Part shown: piece by piece, positions 34,166 to 46,674 of the stretch
How positions within the stretch are numbered: position 1 is the first letter of the stretch
How the letters are laid out: each line of letters starts with the position of its first letter
Origin: Paulownia fortunei
Taxonomy: Eukaryota > Streptophyta > Magnoliopsida > Lamiales > Paulowniaceae
NCBI GenBank assembly: GCA_019321725.1
Contig: CM033110.1
Span: 14,997,278 to 15,061,277, forward strand
Length of the DNA stretch: 64,000 nt
Reading direction: 5' to 3'
Made by a program: the position numbers and the translations under genes
The notes under the pieces: model-generated
What the model was told of the DNA's origin: nothing
Databases searched by the model: none
The model's input: the letters and a program-made list of their open reading frames with translations, nothing else

Positions 34166-34203
34166 AGACACAGAGAGAAAGAGGTTTGGTGGTGGTGGTG
34201 GTG
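34128..34203 (+). repeat. C24 tract with (CA)n, GA-rich and (GGT)n repeats
   Basis: 24 consecutive C (34128-34151), then ACACACACACACACAGACA, a GA-rich stretch and five to six GGT units. Three overlapping ORFs (poly-Pro, poly-His, poly-Gly) are repeat translations. Confidence 0.95.
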
Positions 34204-36540
34204 GGACTTGGAAATATTTAGCGTTTTCTCATTGTCCATCAACACACAGCAGCACAATCTGGAGCATGGATATTCCATAGTTCCTTGCTTTTTTGCTATC
34301 AAAGATATTGCTCAGATTGGTTGAACTTGGGGAATACTTTTAAAAAGAGCACACTAACCTTACCAGTTTCAGCAGATATATAATTAATTATGAAAAGTAT
34401 AACACCCTCACCAGGACTTACTTTTGGATGCTTGATTTGACAGCCAAAATTAAAAGGGTTGCCTTATCAGCATTAGCAGACCTTTTTTTTTAAAAAATCA
34501 TTATCATTAAGGATAACCTTGTCATTCCATAAATTTCATAGCAAGATGTTTGTTGTTTTTTGGATTTGAAATAAAAGAATGAAGGATTAAATTACATTAA
34601 TAAAAACACATATTTATATAAGCGTACTTATTTATATTTGAAAATATCTCAAGTACCTGTATCAAAAAGTGAAGTTAAGAATGTTCTTGAGTGAATTGTT
34701 GGAGCGTAGATATACCATAGCATCAAAGAACGAAATTTTGGGATGGATTGATGGTAAAATTTTCTATTCATGTAATATACTGGATTAAAAAGATATGTGG
34801 TGAAAAATACCACTCATCTTATAATCCAATGACCCATTATTTATTATGGACTTTCACCGAATTATATTGGTTTAGCTCCAACCGACAACCTTATTAGTTG
34901 AAATTTTATAACAACTTACCACATGACATATCAAGCATTGCAAGAACTTTATTAATGGCATATAAATACACTAACAATTGAATGTTCCTATTTCTTTCTT
35001 TGGACGTCCTTAAACAATGTGATTTCTAAAACAATAAGTTTCTTTTCAAATATATCCACTTTTCACTTAAATTAATAATATGATATTGCTAACCATCAAT
35101 TATTTTTTAACATTAAAATGTTAAAATATCTAAACTTTTTTTTTTTCAAATCTCATTTAAGATCTTGTATTAATCCAAAATGAACTTTCATTGTTGGACA
35201 AATTTACATGTGGGGAAGCTGCCAAGGATAATCAAATTATAGAATTAAGATTCATTATATTAGTGCTGGAGGAGAAATTGAAACATGAAAACAAAAGGGG
35301 ATCCTTAGGATCCTTTAAAGTCCTAGGTTGTACTTAGCCGTACGCACTATAGGCAAGAAGCATCTGTCAAGCGTCTCCAAAACTTTACCACAAGGATAAG
35401 TGGGAGGAGTTGGACCACTTGCAAGCCTAAGAAAAAGCTTGTGAAAAACCTTAATAAAGGGAAAACTTTTAATTCATGGAGTACGTTAGAATGATTGTGG
35501 TATCTTGGTGTTGAATTGTACCAACATTTACTGTTGTTGGTTAGTGTTTTTTTTTTTAATAAATTAGTGCAATACTTTAATCAATTTGCTTAAAATATAT
35601 TTAATTTGTTGATAAAACATATTTGATTAGAATAGAACTGCGCAACAAATATAATGATTTGAAAGTTTTATAATATCAATATCAGAATTGACTAGCAAAA
35701 TATGCAAAAATAAGGATCATTATCTTAATCTCCATTATCTTCCTACTTTTCGTACTCAACAATTGAGTATCCATCATTATAGGGGTCTTTTGGACATGGT
35801 GGAAAATCATTTTCTTGTTGACAAGAATACCTTATTTGTTGGAGAAAAAGAACACATCATAATCCTAGTTCGGATCCCATTTTATTATTCCAACTTTTGA
35901 CTATTTGGAAAACACAAAAACCAAATCGAATTACACAAATTGTGGTAGCATTTCATGCAGAACAAGAGGCCTGTGATTTTTAAAAAAAAATTGAGATGAA
36001 AATATTCATAATTATTTATGTAGGAGGAGGCATGTGGCACACTATATGTGTACGCAAAGTTCTCTTCGATTTTAACATCGTCCATAATTGCAAAGTTGTT
36101 GAAAGTGTTTCTTGAGTCGAAAATCAATTGTTTCAGTCACTTTTGACCATCTTTTCTACTTTTAAATTTATTTTAATTAGATGAAATTTGTATTTATTAT
36201 TATTAAGTGAGAGTTTCATTTGACGTAAGACATATTGGAGAATCCTAGGTCGGGAGGGTACTCGACCTAGGGTTAGCATTATATTAGGTGAATTTTAATC
36301 CGTTTAGGTTCAGAAAAAAGTCCTTATAAATACTAATCGTACATGTTTTTATTCTAAAAAATACTAGTATTACTTGTTCTAGGCTTTGAAGTGACTGCCA
36401 CCTAATCCTGACAAGCTATCATCAATCTACATTGTTACTGCAAGTCCTTCCTGTAGTTGCCTTGTTATTGCTTGTAAGGATGACAGCATCATTGTACTCT
36501 GATCCTAAGTTGTATTTCTAATGAAAATATTGCTAAAATC
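34204..36540. other. Intergenic DNA, no gene
   Basis: AT-rich, with short ORFs of no recognised family. A 9-bp inverted repeat (CCTAGGTCG/CGACCTAGG) lies at 36244-36271. Confidence 0.4.
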
Positions 36541-37259
36541 TAAAATAATATAATGAGAGAGTAATAATCATCAAAACTAGTTATCTGTATTAAATATTTT
36601 AGATGGTATGAAGGGAGAATAGAATAACATGAGAAATTAAAGTGAAAGAAAGAAACAGTCATTTGGTACAAAATGCTGTAAAATTTTCATTTCTCTCTCT
36701 TAGCTCTGAATTACAATAGCATCTTTATTTATAGGCGTGGTAATTAGAATATGTGCAAATAATTAGTGGAGAAAATTCACTGCGGTAAAATCATAACTGA
36801 AATTAAAGCATGAATCAATCCCTTGAATGATGCACAATGTGATAAGCATCTTGATGTTAATGGTTAACTTCAGCTTCAACTGAACAATCATTCTTATGCT
36901 CTCAATTCTCAGCCACTGAGACACAATAAACATTTTATTCCTACATATTGAATAATCAAGCAAAATACTACAGTTTTTTTGGTGGGATTATCTACTTCCT
37001 TTTTCTCACAGAACCTCTTGCTTTAGTGCTTTCAGATCAATTATTGTTCTCTTTAACTTTATGGACTTAAGTATCGAAAGGATTATGTCCCTTTTTCTCA
37101 TTGAACCTCCAGATAATGTAGTCCACAGTCTTGAGAATATCTGATTAAGTAAAATTCTCTCTGATGTGCATGTGTTGGGCTGAGCTATGCAGATTATGTG
37201 AAGGCACTTGAGATGTGCATTCTCTTCCTGTGGATGTCAAAAGTGAGAGGGGCTGAGAG

Positions 37260-37260
<1 letters not shown>
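36541..37260 (-). other. Possible Ty1/Copia LTR remnant
   Basis: On the minus strand the sequence has a TATAAATA box (near 36731, in TTTATTTATAGG on plus), followed by GCTATTGTAATTCAGAGCTA and AGAGAGAGAAATG. This promoter/leader arrangement is seen in plant copia LTRs. No partner copy or PBS was found, so this is tentative. No gene. Confidence 0.25.

Positions 37261-37311
<51 letters not shown>
37261..37311 (+). repeat. (CAT)17 microsatellite
   Basis: 17 perfect CAT units. A 62-aa ORF through it has a poly-His tract, with no other support for coding. Confidence 0.97.
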
Positions 37312-37985
37312 ATATACTTATTAGGAATCTGGGTGATTGCCAACAACAAACAACACTTATGCAGCAAAAGAACAGCTAAGTATTAACTTATGCACCAGAA
37401 ATATAAGGAGAAATTAAGAACAAACTTAATTAAAAGAGAGAGAAGTTCAATGATTTGAATTGGAATCAAGTAACAAGAGTTAATGAATTGGAGGGAATGC
37501 TGAATAGAGTTACACTTTTCAAAGAATATATATATATAAATATATATAAACCCCCAGAGAAAAAGATGTTCAAGTTGGAACTTCTTTCACACATAACCTA
37601 GCCTGGTCATATTCAGATGACTAAGGCCAGATAATTTTGTATGATCCAACTGTAAAGTTTTATCGAATATACGAACCAGAAACTAGTCCATGTCGTCGTC
37701 ACCTCCACAATGTTTTTCTTTTTTTCTTTTTTTCTTTTTGACTTTTAAGTCCAAATTTGTTAATAAACATTGAATGAAGTCTGACTGGTAAACCTCAGAT
37801 CATTTTATTGAGGATAGAACTTCTTAAAACAACCAAATAGTGGGATTTTATTTTTTCAAAAAAATGCCCCTCACACCTTTCGTGAAGCATCATCAACAAA
37901 AGAGAAAAAATACCTAATTACTCCTCATCCACTTAAAAAAATACAATAATAAATTAAATCTAGTTTAGTTTTTCTCCTTTGAGAT
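37312..37985. other. Intergenic DNA, no gene
   Basis: Contains a short TTTTTC repeat near 37715-37738. Nothing else recognised. Confidence 0.4.
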
Positions 37986-39510
37986 AAGTGAAAAAAAATA
38001 TTATTTTTACTTGTCAAAAAAGCAATTACAAAAAATCACTTGGTACCTTTGACAAAGGGAATGAGAGTCTTCTTTACCAAAACTCTAATTCTTTCTCACC
38101 AATATAAGCCAATCTCCTATATCACAAATTTGAGAAGATGGTAAGCCCACCATAATACACTTTTACACAAGTCTTGTATAAATTCTCATATGCATCTCAT
38201 CTCGCAACAATCTTTGACCCTTTTTTAAGCTTCCATCTTTTCTTGTTGAAACTACTAATATAACCTAAATGGTCCAGTTCCACTCCAAAAATCAAGTTAA
38301 GACGTATTCTAGTCGGAGGGTAGAATTCGATATATAGAGAAGTTAAGGTGGGGGTCATACGGGGATAAACACCTAGACCGCTATGGTCACTTCGCCTGTT
38401 CTACAGTCGCCTATTATCAAAATCGCTTAAGCTACCTATAAATATAAATCCGCAAATGTCTATTCATCCTATAGGTAGCTCGATTTTCCTATCTTGATCT
38501 TTCCAGTATGGAGCCACTTTATTCACCTCGATGTGCTTTGTCAAATTGAACACATCACTTACACAGATAATCTTTGCTCTATTATTGTTCCCTGAAATTA
38601 ACACTACCAAAATTTTCTATTTTTTTAATATTGAAAAACTCATTGATGGGTGTGGCATGAAAAGTGGATGTTGTGTTAATAACTTAATCAGCATGAACTA
38701 GTCATATGCATGCAACATTTCTTCTCACAAGAGAGCAAAACATCACCATCAAAGAAGTAACGGTAGTGTCATTCTCATCATCACTATCTACCTTTTATGT
38801 GATTTATCTTTTTTTTTTGTTTTTTTGTATTTTTCTCATCTTTCTCGTCCTGTTTTTTCTCCAAACAATTCTTTATCATATGTCCAGATTTGTGACAATA
38901 AAAATACTTTCTTAAATCATGGGATTGTAATCTTTCTATATTCTTGTCGTGATCCTTGATGTTATTTTTCTATCTCCCTAGGACTAGATCGCAAGAGTCT
39001 GAGAGTTTTCTACACCTTATTCCTTTCATCTCGTTTTTTCATTGAATATACTATTTTTTTATCATATCCATAGTCAAAATACCATCCGGAGCAGAATTAC
39101 TAAACAACATGACTAATGTCTCAAAACTATCCAACAAGAATATTAAAAATAAATAATGCCTACATTTTATCATCAAACTTTAGACCTACAATTGAAGTTG
39201 ATTCAAGATGCTTTGAAAAATACTCTCCTTGTATTTCAAATTGACAAGTTGTTCATTTTGATCACGTTTTCTCTCTTACATGACTACTAATTTCATATAC
39301 AGGCTATAGACATTAGTATTTTGAGTAAAATGATGAAAAACGCTCTGGACAATTTAATACCATATATGTTTGATTAGTCTTTTTATTTAGCAGATTCCAT
39401 GTTTTCTCTTCAGCATCGATTTGGCACCATTGTTTTCAATGGGATCATATAGATCCTTACTAAACAGAACATCCTCATTCTTGATTTTCCAAAAAACTGC
39501 ATAGTTATTT
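37986..39510 (-). pseudogene. Ty1/Copia relic: gag with zinc knuckle, and pre-integrase domain
   Basis: On the minus strand, degraded gag sequence (about 39500-38700) contains the zinc knuckle YFYCHKSGHMIKNC (38867-38909), whose first Cys has become Tyr. Downstream (about 38270-38040) are WKLKKGSKIVAR, LYKTCVKVYYGGL and YRRLAYIGEKELEF, which match the copia GAG-pre-integrase domain order (WK..KGS..., LY..., LGH.S.KGL). Stops and frameshifts are frequent. Reverse transcriptase and RNase H were not seen, and no LTR pair was identified. A 3'-truncated old copy is likely. Confidence 0.6.
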
Positions 39511-41409
39511 GTTATTTGTTGTCAATTAAATTATGTTCCTAGTGTCCTCTTGTCTATCAATTGCAAACAGATACAAAACAATCGGGCTTGATATCGAGAT
39601 AGGCCCAATCAAGACAAAAGCTAGACAACATAAAATTATGCCAAAAAGCACTAATAAAATACATTTTTGTTTTCGGGTCAAACCTAACGCAACAGAAACC
39701 CGTGGAATTAGTTTTAATGTCGAATACATAGTTTTAATCCCGGCTGAAAGGGAAGAGGATACATGAAAAAAAATTCAGCAAAAACTTAGGAGAATGGGAG
39801 CAAGAAAAAACGTCTACTTAGGGAGAGGGCTGCTCCTTTTATGTATATATTTGCTGAATATTTAGTTTCATTCTACTCCTTTAACTCTTATTTGGAAATA
39901 ACTTTAACTTTTAGAAGAGTTATCTTTATTTCTTTGTGCAATTATCTAGAATTTATAATTTTATATAATGATAAATATTATAATAAATATCTTTATATTT
40001 AATATTGGGGTAGGTAATTTTGGTTAATATCACATATTCCCAATATTAATTGATATTTATATTTATCACCTAGTCTAAAAAATATTTTTCAATATATATT
40101 AAAAGTGGCTTAACATGCCAAAAAACTCATTGCAATGTTTACGAAGTTGGATTGTGAACCTATGGATCTATAATCACAAGTTTTAATAAATTTTGATAAT
40201 TAATTAATTTTTTTAATTAATATATCTAATTTATTAATTCAAAGATTACTTCATTAAAAATTTGGAATTGCACTCTTGTAATTATCGAACTTATTTACTT
40301 TGAATAACAATGAGTAGTGGACTGATATAATCATTTCGTGATATGATTTCAATGTAGACGATTTATAATTAAAGCTAGATTTTTCATTAATCTTTTTAAT
40401 TATTTCTTCATTTTTGTTTACCATTAATATACTAGTAGAAAGTTAAATTGTAATCACGTTATAAATTGAGTGCTTAAACCATTTAGTTGTAAAATTAACT
40501 ACAAGCCTTTGACGAGCTATTTATCTACTCAGGATTAAAATCAATTCATATATAATTATCTATTGATGTTATTTGAATTTTTAGAAAATAATGATACTTA
40601 AGTGAAAATTCAAATTATATTTGATCAAATCCTATAAAATCACATTATATAAAGTACATCTTTTATAATGTTACTTCATCAATAGTCTGGATAAAACAAT
40701 CAAATTCTTAAAGTTAATGGACTGGACTAATAATAATTTAATTAAAAATCTCAATTTTAATTAATTTTATTATAAATTAATTTAATTTATTATCCATAAT
40801 CTTAATTCTCACGTATATAATATTTATGTATTAAAATTATGGTCGCATTAATAAATAGAAAATTTCTGATATTCATAAGCATATCATAATATACAAAATC
40901 AAATATAAAATATTATTTTATTAACTCAACAAATAATATATAAATTCATGCTTTTAATACACTATCCCTGACAAAAAGCGAGATACCAAATATAACGTTG
41001 AAAACCCCAAAGGAAAAGGAAAAAACCTCGACAAATACTCAAACTTTTATCCAAACTTGAGCCAATTAAATAATGGAAAAAATACAATAAACTCTTTCTT
41101 GGGTATACTACCATCAAATACTCTATATCACATGAATTTAAGAAACAATAAAAATACTAAAAAAAGAAAAAAAACACTCATATAATCCACTGATTACACT
41201 AGCAAAAGGAAAACGCAACTCCCCATCTCAAATTATTTTCTCTTGTTTTACCGCATGCCAAAACCCGTAAACTAACGGCATACGGCGTATCCGCTGGCCA
41301 TTTAAAAGCATTGTAAGAATTCCCCCTCTGTCAATTTGTTATTCTTTGTCAAGAGTCTTGAAGAATACGCATTAATTTCTTTATTGGAAATTATATTTTT
41401 CATTCCTCT
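39511..41409. other. Intergenic DNA, no gene
   Basis: AT-rich. Opposed small ORFs at 39526-39766 have no recognised domain. The stretch 39740-40100 could be LTR or leader sequence of the copia relic, but no repeat supports this. Confidence 0.35.
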
Positions 41410-41620
41410 GCAAATTAGAATTTCTAGTCACTTTCTTTTATCGCTTGAGGACTTTATTGTTCCTGTAATTCTTGCTCTACTACAAATATTTGTTTGTTTC
41501 TTGAAAAATATTTTTTCTTTTATCTGCAACATAGAAATTCTAGTCATATTTGTTTATGTGCTTTGAGGACTTCATTGTTCGTGTAATTCTTGTTCTACTA
41601 TAAATATTTTCCAGAGAAAG
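41410..41620 (+). repeat. 116-bp tandem duplication
   Basis: TTCTAGTCA starts at 41422 and 41538. Both copies continue through TTGAGGACTT(T/C)ATTGTTC and GTAATTCTTG to CTACTA(C/T)AAATATTT. Confidence 0.85.
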
Positions 41621-41749
41621 TTTTATCTCATATTTGGACTTCTTTATTTTCTTCATTTCTTCTTCAAGCACCAATTTTGTGGCCCTCAAGAATATTTAGG
41701 AGCAAGATTGCAAGCTATGCATTTTTTGAACTTAGGATATTGTTTTCTT

Positions 41750-42191
41750 CAATGTTTTCATAATCAGACCGATGATCAAATCGGTATTGTTAACAATTAG
41801 CGGTTCAACCGGCGGTCGGACCGGTTTTAATGAAAATTAATTATATTTTCTTATTTTATTATGTAAAATGATAATATAATAGATTTATTGTTATACAATA
41901 TATTTTAAATGTAAAAATAAATAAATAACCATATAAAAAAATATATAACAAAATACAAAATCCAAATAATTACATAAATATAACAAAATATCAAATTTAA
42001 ACCATTATAAAAATCAAAATAAAAAAAAATAAAAAAAGATGAAAATCGATCAAACCAGTTTTGGCCGATTTTGACCGATTCTGGGTAGTTGTTGACCGGT
42101 CAAATAATTTTTTGGGCCTAATCAGATCGGATCGGACCGACATTCGGTTTCCATTTGAACCGACCAGTTCGGTTCGATTTTGAAAACATTG
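41750..42191 (+). mobile_element. MITE, relative of the 21623-22083 element
   Basis: Starts CAATGTTTTCATAATCAGAC and ends TTCGATTTTGAAAACATTG; the ends are inverted repeats of each other. The sub-terminal ACCGGTCGG-type repeats and AT-rich core (AATTAATTATATTTT, TAAAAATAAATAAATA, ATAAATATAACAAAATATCA) align with the 21.6-kb copy in the same orientation. The target duplication is unclear here. It sits just upstream of the Tat element. Confidence 0.7.
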
Positions 42192-42897
42192 ATTTCCTTT
42201 GTAAATATGATACGTTCGGAGTTGTGGCCTAAAATTCAATTGTAAGATGCAATATTTTATAAATAAAGTATACTATTTGATCTGACATGGAATTGCTATT
42301 AGTGATCTATTTGGGCCAAATCCGAGTTGGATTTATAAGGAATATTAGATCTGATGGCCCCTTACAGTTACTAATTGAAGATGAGCTGATAAGCTCATTG
42401 TGAGGGAAAAGGTACTTATGGCCAAGTTGGGTAAAGGTAGGACTGTTCAAAAGGTTCAGATATATTTGAGCTGATATGTCCGAGCTAGAATGATTAAAGA
42501 AAGGCAGAGTTATTTTAGAAGGATAGAAGTATTGTTACACTGAATACTAAAAAGGAAACAAAACTATGATATGATAATGAACGAGATTTTAGGAGATGAG
42601 TCTTATCTCCGGCTAAAGATTGGCTTTATCCCTACAAGATAATAAAATCATTTCCTAACTCTATCACTCACAACAGACTGCTATAAAAAGAGGTTAAAAG
42701 TATGATTTATTTTGGACGCACACTTTCATTGATACTGATAGAAAGATTGAGACTCTTACTATATTACTTACTTGAACATCGGAGTGTTTTTGTTTGGCAC
42801 TCCCCAATACTTTGTAGATACAATGCACACCCAATTCATGGTCAAATCATTTGAATTAAAGTTCTTGATTGTTGTTGAAGATTTTGGCATCATCAAA
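42192..42897 (+). repeat. 5' LTR region of the Tat-clade element
   Basis: Ends at the primer binding site. Contains a TATA box (TATAAAA at 42682-42688) and a tail with CGGAGTG...TTTGGCACTCC, as in Retand-type LTRs. The outer boundary is uncertain because no 3' LTR copy was found in the window. Confidence 0.55.
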
Positions 42898-42915
42898 TGG
42901 CGCTGTTTATGGAAA
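42898..42915 (+). promoter_or_regulatory. Primer binding site of the Tat-clade element
   Basis: TGGCGCTGTTTATGGAAA, a mutated form of the TGGCGCCGTCTGTGGGAA site common in plant Tat/Retand elements. Confidence 0.65.
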
Positions 42916-43038
42916 AATTTGAGTTGAGACGTGAGGTTTTTGATTATTGATATCGGGTTTTCTTGAAAGTTTTCTGAGAATTCAAATTTTCGGGGAATTG
43001 TTTGGGATTTTTTGAAGATTTATCTTGTCTAAAGATTC

Positions 43039-44547
43039 ATGACCAATGAAGGAGTTCCTAGAAACTTAAAGAAAAAGATGGAGAGGCATCCTAGACAAAA
43101 GAGAAGTCAAGATGAAGAAAGTGTGGACTGGGATGAGCAACCTCTTGTCACTCTAGCCACTGCCTCTCTCGCTCTTGAGAGGAGGAAGTGGAGGATGGTT
43201 AGGCCAAGTACACTTATTACTTTAACTATGGAGCAATTGTAGGGTAAGATTGTTGCCGCCGCAGTGAATATAACATTAAGACAAAAAGAAGCTGCGCAAC
43301 CCCCTCTACAACAACAAGAATGAGGGGTAGCGACTAAGTAAAAGAATAAATCTGTACTGATGGAAGACATCCATGAGGAGGGGAGTTATACTTCAGTCGA
43401 TCTAAAAAAGAACACTGGGAAGGCTAACCTGGATGTTGATCCAGATATGTCACAAAAGGTGGATAATCTCCACTAGGAATTGAGAGAAATCAAACAAAAG
43501 ATAGCAGGTAAGATGATGGTGTAGAAAAAGGAAATCCCTTTCTTTGAAAAAGTTATGGCAGATGAACCTTCTCCAAGTTTTAGTCCGCTTAATTTTGAGT
43601 ATGATGGAACTGCAGATCCTTGGGATCATGTCTGCAGATTTGAGAATGCAGCTCTACTCCATCGATATACTGATAGAGTAAAATGCAGGGTCTTTTTGAC
43701 AATGCTAACTAAATCAGCACAACAATAGTTTAGTCAGCCCCACTCCCTTCAATTCTATCAGTAATTTTGATGAATTTAGCTCGACATTCCTACATTAGTT
43801 TGCCAGTTCCAGAAAATATCAAAAGACTGCTTTATCACTCTTCAACTTCAAGTAGAAAGAGAATGAGGGATTGAGAAGTGATATCAGAGATTCACCACAA
43901 CTGCCCTGGAGATTCTATCCACCTCACAGAATGTCTTGTCCAACGCCTTAGCTTAAAGACTTCATGATGGTGAGTTTTTTAAATCTTTGACTAAAAAGCC
44001 TGCTCGGACATTTGATGAACTATTGGCTTGAGTAGAAAATATATTAATATTGAGGAAATATAGAGGACAAAAAAGAATAGAGGAGGCAAGAAAAATAAAG
44101 AAGGGAAAAAAGATGAGAAAAAAGCCGAGCTTGGCCCTACAAACGGGTTTGGGACGGAAAGGAAAAGACCTGAGTTGATGTATGAAAAATATACCCCCTA
44201 GTTATGCACCATGATCAGATACTCATTGTAGTAGAAAGACATTCTGCTCTGCAAGGGCCTAGGATGCATTTGGATGTCCCGAGATGGCAAAATTGGATAG
44301 GTTTTATCGATTCTATAATGATTACAGTCATACCACAAAAGATTGTTATCATTTGAAAGATGAAATTGAAAAGATGATCCAAGCTGAACATCTGAAAAAG
44401 TTCATATATAAAGACAAAGAGCAACCAAGAAGACAGAAAATGAATGGCAGAACTGGCAGCCCGCAAGAAGTGAGGAGTAGGGAATATGAGAGGGAGAAAC
44501 TGAACCTCAAGACAATCTACTCCTTGCTTTCTCTAGGAGAGAGATGA
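43039..44547 (+). pseudogene. Tat gag, degenerate
   Basis: ATG at 43039 opens a charged N-terminal part (43039-43242). The capsid-like segment near 43560-44060 includes FEYDGTADPWDHVCRFE and AQQ/FSQPHS-type phrases, with stops. The open part 44284-44547 reads FYRFYNDYSHTTKDCYHLKDE, the CX2H-like gag knuckle with its Cys and His changed to Tyr (codons 44305 and 44314), then LKDEIEKMIQAEHLKKFI. Gag would form the particle core. Confidence 0.7.
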
Positions 44548-44689
44548 TACAAATGATAGTGGGAAGACCCACTAATGGGGATTCCCACCGGGTTAGAAGA
44601 GCTCATGCTCGAACTGCAAGATTTTTGGAAAAATAAGAAGCATAAGGTTAGCTAAATTGCACGGGGAAGGCCACAAAATGCGAAGGGCC

Positions 44690-45260
44690 TCCAAGTCCCT
44701 TATAATGATGGTTTGGTAATCACGGCTTCCAATGCTAATTATAATTAGCTAGAGTTTTCATTGATACTGGTAGTTTTGCAGATATCCTATTCTATTACTG
44801 CTACAAACAAATGGAATTAAGGGTTGAATTACTGCCTATAGAGACCTTACTTTTTGGTTTTGTAGACAAGTAGTTCAACCCAAAAGATAAGTGATTTTAC
44901 CCGTGGCATTGGGCTTGGCGCCTTTAAGAAAGGTTAGGATAGCGCGTTTTCTTATAGTCGATGCACTATCAACTTATAATGTGATACTAGGTAGACCTAC
45001 GTTCAACATGTTCTAGTTAGTAGTTTTCACCTACCATATAAAGATGAAATTCGCAGTAATAGAAGATGTGGAAGAAGTAGAAGGTGATCAGTACTCTGCT
45101 CGGACTTGTTATGTTGAGGCCATTAACAAAAAGAAAACACTTAGTATGAACATACCCAAATGAGGAGTTCGAGAAGGGAAAAGAAAAAAAGTCGCACAAG
45201 GGAATGATCCTGAACCACATGTATAACCCAATGAAAAGCTCATGACTGTAGAACTAGTTA
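44690..45260 (+). pseudogene. Tat protease region
   Basis: ARVFIDTGSFADILFYYCYK near 44750-44810 carries the retropepsin D-T-G active site. Further on, ALSTYNVILGRPTFNMF (about 44964-45013) is the conserved second half of the aspartic protease in Tat elements. The surrounding frames contain stops. Confidence 0.7.
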
Positions 45261-45329
45261 CTAGGGATCCAGAGAAATGTACTTGAATTGGTACACAGCT
45301 AGAGCCATATCTGGCTAGACATCTAGTTG

Positions 45330-46030
45330 ATGTCTTGAGGGTGAATATAGATGTGTTTGCATGGTTTGCCCAAGACCTGGTCAGAATTGATCATGAAATA
45401 ATTGTGTATCACCTCAATATAGATCTAACCATCAGGCCAGTAAAATAGAAAATAAGAAAATAGAAAAATGAGAAGAGAATCTAGGAGGAGGTATAGATGT
45501 TGCTCGATGCTAGTCATATTAGGGAAATACAATTCCCTGAATGGTTATCTAATGCAGTGATGGTACCTAAAGCCACAGAAAAATAGTGGATGTGCATTAA
45601 CTTTAGAGATTTGAATAAGGTATGCCCAAATGACCATTATCCTTTGCCAATGATTGACTAGCTGGTAGATTCTATCTCGGGATATGAGTTATTGAGCATG
45701 ATGGATGCTTCATAGGGATAACATTAGATCATGCTAAATCCAGACGATAAAAAAAGAGTAAGTTTCTTAACTTCTATAGGTACTTATTGTTATGTAGTGA
45801 TGCTATTTGGATTAAAAAATATTGGGCTACGTACCAAAGATTAGTAGATCATATGTTTCGAGGATAACTCGGTAGGAAAATAGAGATCTACATGGACGAT
45901 ATGCTGGTCAAAAGCAAGAAGGCAAACTTTTGAAGTCTTGAGGAGATATGACATGAAGCTCAACTAGGCTAATTGCTTCTTTGGGGGTCAGATCTAGAAA
46001 GTTTTTGGGACACATGGTGATGAAGATGGG
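45330..46030 (+). pseudogene. Tat reverse transcriptase, degenerate
   Basis: Readable motifs across frames: NAVMVPKATEK, WMCINFRDLNKVCPNDHYPLP, YELLSMMDAS, TYCYVVMLFGLKN, and the catalytic IYMDDMLVKSK at about 45887-45920. Frameshifts and stops separate them. RT would copy element RNA into cDNA. Confidence 0.8.
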
Positions 46031-46179
46031 GATCGAAGTTAATCCTGCAAAAGATCGAGCTATTCTAGATATGAGCCCCTATTATGGGATTAAGGATGTG
46101 CAGAGTCTTACAAGTAAGATTGCGGTGCTGAGCAGATGTATATCCTGATCAGCAGAGAAGAGTTTTCATTTTTTTAAGA

Positions 46180-46668
46180 TTCTAAGAAAAGAATGCAAAT
46201 TTGAGTAGACAGATGAATGCCAGATAACATTTGATAAGTTAAAAGAATTTTTAGCTAAGCTTCCACTGCTTACTAAGCCAATTTTGGGAGAAGTGTTATA
46301 TTTATACTCGTTAGTAGATGAGCACTCTATCAGATTTGTTCTTTTATGGGAGGACATAAATCAACAAAAGCCAAATTACTATGTTAGTAAATTACTCCAT
46401 GGAGCTGAGCAGAGATATTTCGAGATGGAGAAGGGAGGATTAACGCTAGTTATTACTGCTAGAAGACTAAAGACATATTTCCTCTCACATAAGGTGGTGG
46501 TTTGTACAAACTTTCCTTTAAAACAAACTTTGGGCAAGCCAGACACTTCTAGAAGGATGATCAAATGGGCTATAGAAATGGGAGAATATGACGTTGATTA
46601 TCAGCCGAGAGTTGCAATTAAGGCACAAGCATTGGCTGATTTTATACAAGAACAAACCAAACTTTAGA
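46180..46668 (+). pseudogene. Tat RNase H (first domain)
   Basis: The longest open part is 46284-46667 (127 aa): ILGEVLYLYSLVDEHSIRF, YYVSKLLHGAEQRYFEMEKG, VVCTNFPLKQTLGKPD and IKAQALADFIQE. This is the Gypsy RNase H / RT-thumb region as found in Tat elements, including the QALADFI end. Its first acidic catalytic site is degraded. Confidence 0.75.
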
Positions 46669-46674
46669 AACAAA

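Noticed and set aside
34114..34324. Poly-Pro, poly-His and poly-Gly ORFs
   Set aside because: They are frame translations of the C24/CA/GGT simple repeats.
36244..36271. Hairpin CCTAGGTCG/CGACCTAGG as a terminator or small RNA gene
   Set aside because: A 9-bp stem alone in plant intergenic DNA has no supporting context.
37198..37386. ORF with an 18-residue poly-His tract
   Set aside because: It is a translation of the (CAT)17 microsatellite. There is no conserved domain, and the flanks have no coding character.
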